48,764 bases of DNA from W0P28-013 sp051870755 (GTDB taxonomy: Bacteria > Bacteroidota > Bacteroidia > Bacteroidales > Paludibacteraceae): contig JBJECE010000023.1 in the NCBI GenBank assembly GCA_051870755.1, forward strand, positions 1 through 48,764, in the 5' to 3' direction. The position numbers and the translations under genes are program-made. Every line of letters starts with the position of its first letter. The stretch's first letter is position 1. The notes below the pieces were generated by a model. The model searched no databases, had not been told where the DNA came from, and saw only the letters and a list, made by a program, of their open reading frames with translations. Below, one piece after another: positions 24,312-32,837 of this stretch.

Positions 24312-24806
24312 ATGAAGAAAAAACTTTTGATGCTCATGGCCGTCGTTGCCATGACAGTAGTGGCTGCCAATGCACAACCGCGTGCCATTGGTGTGAATCT
24401 TGGTTCGGGACTTGGCGTGTCGTATCAACACGGCTTCGGCGAAGCCAACATGTTGGACATCGATGTGCATGTGCCCGTGTTTGGTTGGGGTGTTGGTGGC
24501 ATCGTTACTTACGATTGGATTGACCCGTTTGGCACACAAATTCCTTGGGACAACAAAGGCGAATGGCATTGGGCTTTGGGCGTTGGTGCTGCCGGTGGTA
24601 TCTATGGTTTCTCCAATCCGGATTGGTATGCCGGTGTAGCCGGACACGTTGGCGTAGCCTACGACTTCTGGTTCCCGCTCGAACTTTCGGTGGATTGGCG
24701 CCCGAATTTCGGCGTGCGTGGCAATGGTAGCGGCGTTAATTTCAATACATGGGGTTTGTACGATGGCATCACCATTGGCGTGCGCTATTTGTTCAATCAG
24801 AACTAA
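24312..24806 (+). CDS. Small secreted, probably outer-membrane beta-barrel-like protein
   Basis: I do not recognise a named family. The 164-residue product has a clear signal peptide (MKKKLLMLMAVVAMTVVAANA, cleavage before QPRAIG). The mature part is glycine- and aromatic-rich with alternating hydrophobic residues (AIGVNLGSGLGVSYQHGF, HWALGVGAAGGIYGF, AGVAGHVGVAYDFWF, DGITIGVRYLFNQN). It ends in a phenylalanine-containing strand close to the C-terminus, which fits a small beta-barrel of six to eight strands. It is monocistronic between its own -7 box and a terminator. Confidence 0.75.
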   Translation: MKKKLLMLMAVVAMTVVAANAQPRAIGVNLGSGLGVSYQHGFGEANMLDIDVHVPVFGWGVGGIVTYDWIDPFGTQIPWDNKGEWHWALGVGAAGGIYGFSNPDWYAGVAGHVGVAYDFWFPLELSVDWRPNFGVRGNGSGVNFNTWGLYDGITIGVRYLFNQN

Positions 24807-24830
24807 TTGAATATCAATACACAATGACAG

Positions 24831-24860
24831 AAAAGCCGACCAATGTGGCCGGCTTTTTTT
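24831..24860 (+). terminator. Rho-independent terminator between convergent genes
   Basis: GCCGACCA pairs with TGGCCGGC (one A-C mismatch) around a 3-base loop; AAAA precedes and seven or more T follow. It ends the gene at 24312-24806 and faces the end of dgt. Confidence 0.8.
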
Positions 24861-24876
24861 CTTGCGCTTGTGCGTG

Positions 24877-26205
24877 TTACAATGTCGGTAGGCTCGTCCC
24901 GTTTATTTTGCGATAAAGGTCGAGTGCATACACATCGGTCATGCCCGAAATGTAGTCGAGTATGGCCAGCACGCGCTCGTACACCGATTTGGCTTGCGTG
25001 TTGTATTGCGCAGGAATGCGGTTGAGCAACTGCTTGGAATAGGCGCGGTCAGGATGAAAGGTTGCGGTCGTCAGGTCGCGCAGCAATTCCGAAATAATGC
25101 GATAGCCGGCCAACTCTACATCGACTACCACTTGCGATTTGTAGATGCGTTGTGCCGAAATTTGCGCACTCTGTTTGTAAGCCTGTCGTAGAGGGTCGGG
25201 CAGGTGGTCAATCAGCGATTTTGTAAATACGCCTTGCAAAATTTCCGTTTCGTGTTCGACAAACGTTTGTGCCGCGGCTTCAATCAACTGCCCGATGACC
25301 GACGAACGCAGATAGGCAATTCGTTCGTTGGCGTCGCTGACCATGCTGAATATTTCGGTGGCGCGCTCCCGACGCGTTTCCGGCAAAAAAGCCAACAACA
25401 ATTCATGGGTTTCGTCCGCTGTCAGCAAACGCAGTTTGTACGCATCTTCAATATCCATTATCTCGTAGCAAATATCGTCGGCCACTTCCACCAAATAGAC
25501 CAATGGATGGCGTGCATACCGTTGCGGATTATTCGGCAATCGCTCGATGCCGAGTTCCGCAGCAATGCGCTCGTAAGCGCTTTTGTCGCTCTGAAAAAAT
25601 CCGAATTTGTGTTTATGTGCATCGGCGTATTGCGATTCGTACGGATATTTCACGATTGATGCTAATGTACTGTAAGTTAGTGCGAAACCGCCTTCGCGTC
25701 GTCCGGCAAACTGATGTGTCAGCAGCCTGAAAGCGTTGGCGTTACCCTCGAAATGTGTGAAGTCGCTCCACTCGGCAGCAGTCATGTATTCGCGCAACTG
25801 CTGACCGTCGCCTTCCGAGAAAAATGTGCCAATGGCATTTTCCCCCGAATGGCCGAACGGCGGATTGCCCAAATCGTGCGCCAAACACGCCGCTGCCACT
25901 ATCGATCCTATCTCGTCGATGTGGGGCGGCAGTTGTGCGTGCCTATCGTGCAACTGCCGCACAGCACGCGTGGCTATCGAACGGCCAACGCACGACACTT
26001 CGAGGCTGTGTGTCAGACGATTATGCACAAACACACTACCCGGCAACGGGAACACTTGTGTCTTGTTTTGCAAACGGCGGAAAGGTGACGAAAATATCAA
26101 ACGGTCGTGGTCGCGCTGAAATTCGGTGCGGTCATCGTGGCGCGCATCGTGGTATTGTTCCATACCGAAACGCTTGGTCGATAAAAGTTGGTCCCACTGC
26201 ATCAT
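24877..26205 (-). CDS. dgt: Deoxyguanosinetriphosphate triphosphohydrolase (dGTPase), HD superfamily
   Basis: dGTPases split dGTP to deoxyguanosine and tripolyphosphate and affect dNTP pools; some restrict phage. The start is ATG 26205 or the adjacent ATG 26202 (MQWDQLLSTKRFG), giving about 441 residues; the frame upstream overlaps the divergent promoter. Motifs: FQRDHDRLIFSSPFRRLQNKTQV, RLTHSLEVSCVGR, CLAHDLGNPPFGHSGE (HD pair) and LVEVADDICYEIMDIEDAYK with the later metal-binding aspartate. The set is complete, so activity is expected. It is transcribed divergently from a 39-residue small protein. Confidence 0.94.
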   Translation of the reverse strand: MMQWDQLLSTKRFGMEQYHDARHDDRTEFQRDHDRLIFSSPFRRLQNKTQVFPLPGSVFVHNRLTHSLEVSCVGRSIATRAVRQLHDRHAQLPPHIDEIGSIVAAACLAHDLGNPPFGHSGENAIGTFFSEGDGQQLREYMTAAEWSDFTHFEGNANAFRLLTHQFAGRREGGFALTYSTLASIVKYPYESQYADAHKHKFGFFQSDKSAYERIAAELGIERLPNNPQRYARHPLVYLVEVADDICYEIMDIEDAYKLRLLTADETHELLLAFLPETRRERATEIFSMVSDANERIAYLRSSVIGQLIEAAAQTFVEHETEILQGVFTKSLIDHLPDPLRQAYKQSAQISAQRIYKSQVVVDVELAGYRIISELLRDLTTATFHPDRAYSKQLLNRIPAQYNTQAKSVYERVLAILDYISGMTDVYALDLYRKINGTSLPTL

Positions 26206-26238
26206 AGTCGTCAAAAAAAATAGGTAAAAAACATTGCA

Positions 26239-26246
26239 CAAAATTA
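26239..26246 (-). promoter_or_regulatory. -7 box of dgt
   Basis: The minus strand reads TAATTTTG, an exact TAnnTTTG, 33 bases before the dgt ATG. The -33 position has TTCG, only a partial match. The box lies back to back with the promoter of the small protein gene. Confidence 0.5.
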
Positions 26247-26255
26247 CAAAAATGT

Positions 26256-26286
26256 TTTGGTTTGCGAAAAAATCTTTGTAACTTTG
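26256..26286 (+). promoter_or_regulatory. Promoter of the 39-residue protein gene
   Basis: TTTG (26256-26259), exactly 19 bases, and TAACTTTG (26279-26286) match the Bacteroidota consensus at every position. The -7 box ends 30 bases before the small ATG. Confidence 0.85.
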
Positions 26287-26316
26287 TCGGTGAAAAATTG
26301 AAAATTTATTCCACCG

Positions 26317-26436
26317 ATGGCCGACAATTATTTGGAAAAACATTACGCCGAGTATGAAGTCAAAAAAGCGGCGTGGCTGAAGGGAAAATCAAAATATCCC
26401 GCCAAAAAACGCCCAAAAACGTCATCGGACAAATAA
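26317..26436 (+). CDS. Small basic protein of 39 residues
   Basis: ATG at 26317 opens MADNYLEKHYAEYEVKKAAW and the frame closes with TAA at 26434-26436. The remainder, LKGKSKYPAKKRPKTSSDK, is lysine-rich. A perfect promoter sits 30 bases upstream, which is strong support that it is expressed. Very short proteins starting MADNYLE(K/R) followed by a charged helix are familiar to me from Bacteroidota genomes as unnamed small ORFs. The function is unknown; an amphipathic N-terminal helix with a basic tail could bind nucleic acid or another protein. Confidence 0.78.
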   Translation: MADNYLEKHYAEYEVKKAAWLKGKSKYPAKKRPKTSSDK

Positions 26437-26659
26437 AAACCGACGCTCTTTGATTCGCACAATACGGGTTGTATTGTACTGAGATTGGAAAATTCTACAA
26501 TTATTATTTACAACGGGGTCAAGACATTTTTCAATGGCGGGCTGCGCCTTCGGGTATGACTTGGTTCACGGCAGATTACAACGAAATGTGTCTCCCCAAA
26601 TCCTATGTTTTTAGGAATTTTTCTCAACAAATGACAATGCAACCCTTTTTCCAACAACA
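26437..26659. other. Intergenic stretch without a recognisable gene
   Basis: A 70-codon frame at 26469-26681 exists, but it ends inside the terminator hairpin, shows no family pattern and has no promoter. A weak hairpin (TCCTA/TAGGA) lies near 26601-26617. I see nothing else. Confidence 0.5.
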
Positions 26660-26695
26660 GAAAAGCGACACTCATCGATGATGGTGCCGCTTTTC
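26660..26695 (-). terminator. Terminator hairpin of pepD
   Basis: GAAAAGCGACAC pairs with GTGCCGCTTTTC (one mismatch) across a 12-base loop that is itself partly self-complementary. It lies 27 bases beyond the pepD stop. The T tract on the minus strand is short, so it may be only partly efficient. Confidence 0.6.
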
Positions 26696-26721
26696 GTGTT
26701 TATTACTCAATTTGTTAATTG

Positions 26722-28179
26722 TCAGTGTTTTACGGGAATTGCTTCTAGCGTTGCCACTATAAATTGCCAAAACCGCTCGACGCTGGCGATGTTCACTTTC
26801 TCGTCGGGCGTGTGCGGGTGGCGCACCGTCGGACCGAACGACACCATATCCAAACGCGGCTCGGCGGCACCAATGATGCCACACTCCAAACCGGCATGAA
26901 TAACCTTGACGCTGGCCGGCTTGCCAAAACGTTTGGCATACACGTCCGACATCGTGTGCAGAATCGGCGAGGACATGTTGGGATTCCAACCGGAATAACT
27001 GCCCGAAAACTCCACTTTGGCACCGGCCAAGGCAAATACGCTTTCCATCATCGAGGCAAGTTCTTCTTTTTTGCTATCGACCGAACTGCGCAACAAGCAT
27101 TTGACGCCGATGTGGCGGCTGTCGGCATTGATAATCGACAAATTCGTCGATGTTTCAACCGTGTCCGGAATCTCGGGAATAAAGCGGAATACACCGTTCG
27201 GACACGCACAAACGGCGTGTACAAAGTCGTCCTGAATCTCTTCGGGAATCAGTTCGTCGGGCAGGGCAACCTCGGTTACTGCCATACTGATTTTGTTCTC
27301 GATGGCTTTATACTCTTCGTTGAACACCGATTCGTATTCTTCGGCCAATTTTTCCAAATCGGCTTTGCCATCGGCCGGCACAGTTACTATGGCCGTGGCT
27401 TCGCGCGGAATGGCATTGCGCATATTGCCACCTTCGACAGCCGCCAAACGCGCTTCATATTGTGCGATGGCTTCCTTTAATAGTCTGAATAACAATTTGT
27501 TGGCATTGGCGCGCCCCAAGGATATTTCCAAACCGGAATGGCCGCCTTTCAGCCCTTTGACTGTAATTTCGAGGGCAATGTCGCCATCGGGAACGGGCGC
27601 CCCTTTGAAATCCCACGTCATGTCGGCATCGAGGCCGCCGGCGCAACCTACATAGAGTTCGCCTTCGTCTTCCGAGTCCATGTTCAGCAGAATGTCGCCT
27701 TGCAGAAAACCGCTCTCCAACCCAAATGCACCGGCCATGCCGGTCTCTTCGTCTATCGTAAACAACGCTTCGAGCGGGCCGTGTTTCAACTCTTTGCTCT
27801 CGAGCACAGCCATGGCTGCGGCCACACCGATGCCGTCGTCGGCGCCAAGGGTCGTGCCGTCGGCTGTAACCCATTCGCCATCAATATAAGCGGCAATCGG
27901 ATCTTTTACGAAATCGTGTTGTTTATCGCTGTTTTTTTGGGGAACCATGTCGAGATGCGCTTGCAGAATGACCGGCGTGCGGTCTTCCATGCCGGGTGTA
28001 GCCGGCTTGCGGATGAGGATACTGCCCGTCTTATCGACCAAGGTTTCCAATCCCAGCGATTGTCCGAACTTGACCATCGTTTTTGTGATGGCTTCCATGT
28101 GTCCCGACGGACGCGGCACACGCGTCAATTTGTCAAAATTGCGCCACAATCCTTGTGGTTGTAATTCGCGAATTTCCAT
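26722..28179 (-). CDS. pepD: Aminoacyl-histidine dipeptidase (M20 family, PepD)
   Basis: PepD is a cytoplasmic zinc dipeptidase that cleaves Xaa-His and other dipeptides. The 485-residue protein matches the family from start to end: LWRNFDKLTRVPRPSGHMEA, zinc-ligand motif ILQAHLDMVPQ, the metal-bridging LGADDGIGVAAAMA, IDEETGMAGAFGL with the catalytic Glu, NMDSEDEGELYVGCAGG, and a late HAGLECGIIG histidine. A dimerisation lid occupies the middle (GGHSGLEISLGRANAN). No signal peptide is seen. Confidence 0.95.
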   Translation of the reverse strand: MEIRELQPQGLWRNFDKLTRVPRPSGHMEAITKTMVKFGQSLGLETLVDKTGSILIRKPATPGMEDRTPVILQAHLDMVPQKNSDKQHDFVKDPIAAYIDGEWVTADGTTLGADDGIGVAAAMAVLESKELKHGPLEALFTIDEETGMAGAFGLESGFLQGDILLNMDSEDEGELYVGCAGGLDADMTWDFKGAPVPDGDIALEITVKGLKGGHSGLEISLGRANANKLLFRLLKEAIAQYEARLAAVEGGNMRNAIPREATAIVTVPADGKADLEKLAEEYESVFNEEYKAIENKISMAVTEVALPDELIPEEIQDDFVHAVCACPNGVFRFIPEIPDTVETSTNLSIINADSRHIGVKCLLRSSVDSKKEELASMMESVFALAGAKVEFSGSYSGWNPNMSSPILHTMSDVYAKRFGKPASVKVIHAGLECGIIGAAEPRLDMVSFGPTVRHPHTPDEKVNIASVERFWQFIVATLEAIPVKH

Positions 28180-28208
28180 AACGTTATCATTTAGTTGTTT
28201 GTCATTCT

Positions 28209-28237
28209 AAAAAAGTCCCGCATTTTGCAGGACTTTT
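28209..28237 (-). terminator. Rho-independent terminator of the secreted nuclease-like gene
   Basis: AAAAGTCC pairs perfectly with GGACTTTT around an 11-base loop with further G-C pairs inside; on the minus strand it ends in a run of T. It lies eight bases after the stop codon of the gene at 28245-29279. Confidence 0.85.
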
Positions 28238-28244
28238 TATGTTT

Positions 28245-29279
28245 TTATTTTTTCACTACCCAAATCAAACTCGGGAAGTGGTCGCTGTAGCCGTTAGTCC
28301 AAGTGCCGGCCGTGTGTGTGCGTTTTGGGTAACCTTTGCGTTTGCCCGATTGCTCTTTCAGAAAATCGCGGTTGAAAATTTCCGATTTCCAATAGGTGAG
28401 AGTACTCAAATCGCTCTTGTCCAACCACGGAGTCGATACCATCACTTGGTCGTACAGGCACCACACGTCCTGATAACCGAGTGTGCCGGTGCCGCTCTTG
28501 TAGATATTGTAGCACGGATTGTAGAGTTCGCCCGGCTGCATTTGGTCGCGTTCGTGTTTCGCACCCAAATATTTTTGGATACATTCGGTATCGGGGTCGT
28601 CGTTCAAGTCGCCCATCACAACGATTTTAGCCTCGGGTTCGATGGCAAAAATCGAGTCGCAAATCCATTTTGTGGTCAGCGCGGCATCGTTACGTTTCGG
28701 GGTCGAAACTTTTTCGCCGCCGTATTTCGAAGGCCAGTGCAGCACGATGACGTGTATTTGTTCGCCATCGAGCAAGCCGGTTACGCACAATTGGTCGCGC
28801 GAAATGAACGGCTTGGACAACTCGTAACGCAAATGGTGCGACACGATGTTGGTCGGCGTAAACACATCGGCATCGTAAATCATGCCCACATCGACACCGC
28901 GGCGGTCGGGACCCTCGATGCAAATCGTTTTCAGATTGCGGTCGGCCAAAATCGGTTGCGACACAAGGTCTTTAATCACCTCTTCGTTCTCGATTTCGGA
29001 CACGCCGAGTACGGCCAATTCTTTCGGGAACTTCGAAATGGCGTACGACATATTTTTAATTTTGTTGGTGTACTTGAAACCTGTCCATTGATAACCGCCG
29101 TTTGGCAAAAATTGCGAATCGTCGGTGTCGGGCGAGTCAATCGTGTCGAACAAATTTTCCAAATTGTAGAAGCCGATGACGTATTTTTTCAACGGTGAGG
29201 TGCCGTCGGCTTGTTCTTGCGCCGAAATTGCCATAGCCATTGGCAACGAAGCAATCAGCAAAAGGTGTTTCAATTTCAT
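28245..29279 (-). CDS. Secreted endonuclease/exonuclease/phosphatase (EEP) family protein
   Basis: EEP enzymes are metal-dependent phosphodiesterases acting on DNA, RNA or phospho-lipids and sugars. The 344-residue protein has a signal peptide (MKLKHLLLIASLPMAMAISA, cut before QEQADG). The motifs are GFYNLENLFDT near the N-terminus (metal Asn and Glu), VLGVSEIENEEV, IVLHWPSKYGG, IVVMGDLNDDPD (catalytic Asp and Asn) and the final GYSDHFPSLIWVV with the catalytic Asp-His. All residues expected for catalysis are there. The gene is divergent from a TonB receptor/DUF5689/OB-fold set, so it probably cleaves nucleic acid or another phosphodiester outside the cytoplasm for uptake. Confidence 0.9.
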   Translation of the reverse strand: MKLKHLLLIASLPMAMAISAQEQADGTSPLKKYVIGFYNLENLFDTIDSPDTDDSQFLPNGGYQWTGFKYTNKIKNMSYAISKFPKELAVLGVSEIENEEVIKDLVSQPILADRNLKTICIEGPDRRGVDVGMIYDADVFTPTNIVSHHLRYELSKPFISRDQLCVTGLLDGEQIHVIVLHWPSKYGGEKVSTPKRNDAALTTKWICDSIFAIEPEAKIVVMGDLNDDPDTECIQKYLGAKHERDQMQPGELYNPCYNIYKSGTGTLGYQDVWCLYDQVMVSTPWLDKSDLSTLTYWKSEIFNRDFLKEQSGKRKGYPKRTHTAGTWTNGYSDHFPSLIWVVKK

Positions 29280-29573
29280 GTTTTTCGGTTATTAGGTTAA
29301 AATAAGGTGTTAGTTCGCTCGATTTTGGTCGCCTTGCGGACAAATTGCACCCCGTGGCGACGGACATATTGATAAATCGGTGCAAAATTGCTAATTTTTT
29401 TTGATATGGCAAAATTTTTTCGACAACTTTTTTGATAAAAGTGCATTCGATTTGAATTTCACTTAAATATAGCCGAAAAAATTGCGGTTTGCAAAAATTT
29501 AACGCACTTTGATTGTTTTTTGAAAGCCAATGCGACTTTTTGTCGGTTTGTTGCAAAAAAAAGAGATTTTTGT

Positions 29574-29604
29574 TTTGCAGAATGAAAAAAAAATAGTAAT
29601 ATTG
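29574..29604 (+). promoter_or_regulatory. Promoter of the TonB receptor operon
   Basis: TTTG (29574-29577), 19 bases, then TAATATTG (29597-29604; one mismatch in the TTTG part) gives a near-consensus promoter with a 5' leader of about 55 bases. The rest of the 384-base divergent region 29280-29663 is AT-rich and shows no other structure that I can support. Confidence 0.65.
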
Positions 29605-29663
29605 CAGTCGAAAAATTGCGTGAATTTATTAACCGAACATAATCTAACCAAATTAACACACTC

Positions 29664-32600
29664 ATGAGAAAAAAGTTATTGCTTGCTCTCGCAGTTGTTG
29701 CATCTTTATCGGTTGGTGCACAGAATGTTGTGAGAGGAGTTGTCAAAATCGCAGGCACCAATGAACCTGCGTCCGGAGCAGTGGTTACGCTGCAGGGACA
29801 ACAAGTGTCCACGGTAACCGATTCGCAAGGAAAATTTGTAATTGATGCCGTTCAGAGCGGCGACGAGGTGCTTACCATCGTGCTCGACAACTACGATGTA
29901 GAGACACGCCCCATCACCATTTCGGGTTTGGAACCGCTCGATTTGGGTGTTATGTCGTTGTCGTCGGTACAAGACGAGTTGGCACAAGAGTTCACCGAAG
30001 AGGCTTTCTTGGCGGTGGCCGATGTCGAATTTGACGACGAAGACGGCCTCTCGTCGCAAACCATCTCCGGATTGCTCTATTCGCGCGGCGATGTATTTAC
30101 CGGCACGGCAAGTTACGGCTTCAGCGCAGCACGCTATCGCGTGCGCGGCTACGACTCGCGCTACGAGAGCACATATATAAATGGTGTAAACTTCAACGAC
30201 GGCGAGCGCGGACGGTTCAACTATTCGTCGATTGGCGGCTTGAACTATGCCACACGCAACAAAGAAATCATCAATAACTTTGCGCCGAACTCCTATGCCT
30301 ACGGCAACCTCGGCAATACGGCCAACATCGACATTCGCGCTTCGAAATATGCTCATGGCGGACAAGTAAGTTTGTCGGGTACGAACCGCTCTTATTGGTT
30401 GCGTTTGCAAGCGACATACGCTACAGGCTTGATGTCGAACGGCTGGGCAGTAGCCGTATCGGGCTCGTACCGCTATTCCGACATCAGCACCGAGTGGAAC
30501 TCTACCGAAGGTACGTTCTATAACTCCGGAGCTTTGTTTGTCAGTGCACAAAAAGTGATTAACGACCACCATAGCGTGAACATCGCAGCCTATTGCGCAC
30601 CGACCGAACGCGCCGGATCGTCGGCTCTGACGCAGGAAACCGTCGATCTGACTTCGAACTACTACAACCCGTATTGGGGCTGGTACAACGGCAAAAAACG
30701 CAACTCGCGCATCGTGCACAGCCTCGATCCGACCTTGATTTTGAACTACGATTGGGACATCAGCGAAGGTCAGACGTTCCGCTTGGGTGTGGCTGCACAC
30801 TATAGTATGTACAGCAATTCGGCGCTGACATTCTACAATGCGCCCGACCCGCGCCCCGACTATTACCGCAATCTGCCGAGTTATCAATTGGGCGGCTGGG
30901 CTTTGAATTCAAAAGATGGAAATTTCGATCCAAGTCAATCCGAAACCAATGTTGAGATGTATAATGATTTGCGCGAAGCATGGCAACAGGGTTATGCAGC
31001 CGGAGGCAATGCCACTACGCAACTCGACTGGACGGCTATGTACAACGCCAATGCGGCCAACAACCTGATCAACCCGACAGGTATGGCCAAATATATGCTC
31101 GAACGTCGCCACAACAATATTTTTGAAACGACGCTGAACGCCACATACGAAAACAAAACGTTTGACAATCTGAATATTGTGGCCGGCTTGGAAGCCAAAT
31201 ATTCGAAAGGTCGCCATTATAAAACGGTGGACGACTTGATGGGCGCCAACCAATGGTACGACATCGACCCGTTCTCCGACCGCGACATCAACGATTTGGC
31301 CGAAGATGTGGAGATGAGCGCTGCCGATGTAGCCCGCGTGCGTCTGAACGACATGGACAACCTTGACGAAAACGGCAATGCCAAAATGGTGAAAAAGGGC
31401 GATAAATTCGGCTACGACTACGACATCGATGTGGCGCGTGTATCGGCATTTGCACACAACGCATGGGATTTCAACCAAATCGAATTCTATTATGGTTTGA
31501 AATTCACCTACACCGATTTCTTCCGTACCGGTCGCATGGCCAATGGTCGCGCTTGGTACTTGAGCCAACAACTCGGCCAAGAGGTTATTTCGAAAGGGCA
31601 GGGTAAAATGCACAACTTCTACGACCCGTCGGTGAAAGCCGGTTTTGTATATAAATTCAACGGACATCACCGCATATTTGCCAACGTGCTGGCCGAAACG
31701 CGTGCGCCGCTGACGAATACGTTCTATACCTCGCAGCGCACCACCGACCGTTCCATCGACGACTATCAAATCAATGGCCAACCTATCTATGCCGCTGCCA
31801 AGATATTCCGTACTACAAATCCGAATTTGGCAGGTTTCGCATTGAGCGAGAAGATTTTGTCGTACGACGTGAACTATATTGTAACCTATCCGCGCGTGCG
31901 TGGCCGTTTGAGCCTGTATCGCACCCATTCGATTGATGGCATTGAGAGCAACGGCTACTACAACGACGAATATCGCACATTCATCAACCACCAAATGTAT
32001 GGTGTGAACAAAATCTACCAAGGCGGTGAGTTGGGTGTTTCGGTAAAATTGGACGGCAGTTTCACGTTGAGCGCCGTGTTGGCCTACAACGAAGGACACT
32101 ACACCAACAACCCAATCGGTGTGGAGAGCGCCGAAAACGGTATGAAGATTAACGGCCAGCAGGAGGTAATCGACCGCATCATATTGACCAAAGGTTGGGC
32201 AGTAGGTTATACCAATGGCAATCCCGACGAGTCGAAATCGTACTATAATCCGAAATCGGTGAAAGTGGCTAATGGTCCGCAATTGGCTGCCATGATCAAG
32301 TTGAACTACTTCCACAGCAAAATGTGGTTTGCCGACTTGAGCATCAGTTACTACGACGAAAACTATTTGGGTGTTGCTCCGTCGCGTTTCTCGCAGGGTA
32401 TGATTACCGGTTGGCGTGTTGATGGCACATCGATTGGTAATACCGGCGTGTGGTACGGTGCAAATTGTACGGCTGCCGAAAAAGATGCCAAAATTGCGGC
32501 ATTGGCTTCGCAAGAGTCGTTGTTCGAAGGCGCCAAATGGTACAACCACATTATGATTGACGCATCGGTTGGTAAACTTATCTACTTGAAAAACAACCGT

Positions 32601-32801
32601 TCCATCAACATCAACTTGAGCCTGAACAACATTACAAACAACACCGGTTTCAAAACGGGCGGTTGGCAGCAGGCGCGTATCCCGACAACGGTTTATCGTC
32701 AGCAACAATATAAAGTATCGAATTTTGTGGACAAATATCCGTCGAAATTCTACTATGCTTGGGGATTCAACTTCTTCCTGAATGTCGGATTTAAGTTTTA
32801 A
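29664..32801 (+). CDS. TonB-dependent outer-membrane receptor with N-terminal carboxypeptidase-regulatory-like domain
   Basis: This 1045-residue protein is an outer-membrane importer energised by TonB. It has a signal peptide (MRKKLLLALAVVASLSVGA), a CarboxypepD_reg-like domain (NVVRGVVKIAGTNEPASGAV to about residue 110), then a plug-like region with YRVRGYDSRYESTYINGVNF, and a long beta-barrel ending in the aromatic FNFFLNVGFKF typical of a terminal barrel strand. Its order with DUF5689 and an OB-fold lipoprotein, divergent from a secreted EEP enzyme, suggests a nucleic-acid or phosphodiester substrate, but no residue proves it. It is not a classic SusC, as no SusD follows. Confidence 0.92.
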   Translation: MRKKLLLALAVVASLSVGAQNVVRGVVKIAGTNEPASGAVVTLQGQQVSTVTDSQGKFVIDAVQSGDEVLTIVLDNYDVETRPITISGLEPLDLGVMSLSSVQDELAQEFTEEAFLAVADVEFDDEDGLSSQTISGLLYSRGDVFTGTASYGFSAARYRVRGYDSRYESTYINGVNFNDGERGRFNYSSIGGLNYATRNKEIINNFAPNSYAYGNLGNTANIDIRASKYAHGGQVSLSGTNRSYWLRLQATYATGLMSNGWAVAVSGSYRYSDISTEWNSTEGTFYNSGALFVSAQKVINDHHSVNIAAYCAPTERAGSSALTQETVDLTSNYYNPYWGWYNGKKRNSRIVHSLDPTLILNYDWDISEGQTFRLGVAAHYSMYSNSALTFYNAPDPRPDYYRNLPSYQLGGWALNSKDGNFDPSQSETNVEMYNDLREAWQQGYAAGGNATTQLDWTAMYNANAANNLINPTGMAKYMLERRHNNIFETTLNATYENKTFDNLNIVAGLEAKYSKGRHYKTVDDLMGANQWYDIDPFSDRDINDLAEDVEMSAADVARVRLNDMDNLDENGNAKMVKKGDKFGYDYDIDVARVSAFAHNAWDFNQIEFYYGLKFTYTDFFRTGRMANGRAWYLSQQLGQEVISKGQGKMHNFYDPSVKAGFVYKFNGHHRIFANVLAETRAPLTNTFYTSQRTTDRSIDDYQINGQPIYAAAKIFRTTNPNLAGFALSEKILSYDVNYIVTYPRVRGRLSLYRTHSIDGIESNGYYNDEYRTFINHQMYGVNKIYQGGELGVSVKLDGSFTLSAVLAYNEGHYTNNPIGVESAENGMKINGQQEVIDRIILTKGWAVGYTNGNPDESKSYYNPKSVKVANGPQLAAMIKLNYFHSKMWFADLSISYYDENYLGVAPSRFSQGMITGWRVDGTSIGNTGVWYGANCTAAEKDAKIAALASQESLFEGAKWYNHIMIDASVGKLIYLKNNRSININLSLNNITNNTGFKTGGWQQARIPTTVYRQQQYKVSNFVDKYPSKFYYAWGFNFFLNVGFKF

Positions 32802-32837
32802 GCAATAGCAGGCAGTAACCATTAATTTCAGAAAATC

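Noticed and set aside
26469..26681. 70-codon open frame between the 39-residue gene and pepD
   Set aside because: It runs into the pepD terminator hairpin, has no promoter and no similarity pattern I can see.
30909..32822. 637-codon open frame antisense to the TonB receptor gene
   Set aside because: It lies entirely opposite a gene with clear family motifs, has no promoter or signal and no recognisable protein pattern; it arises from codon bias.
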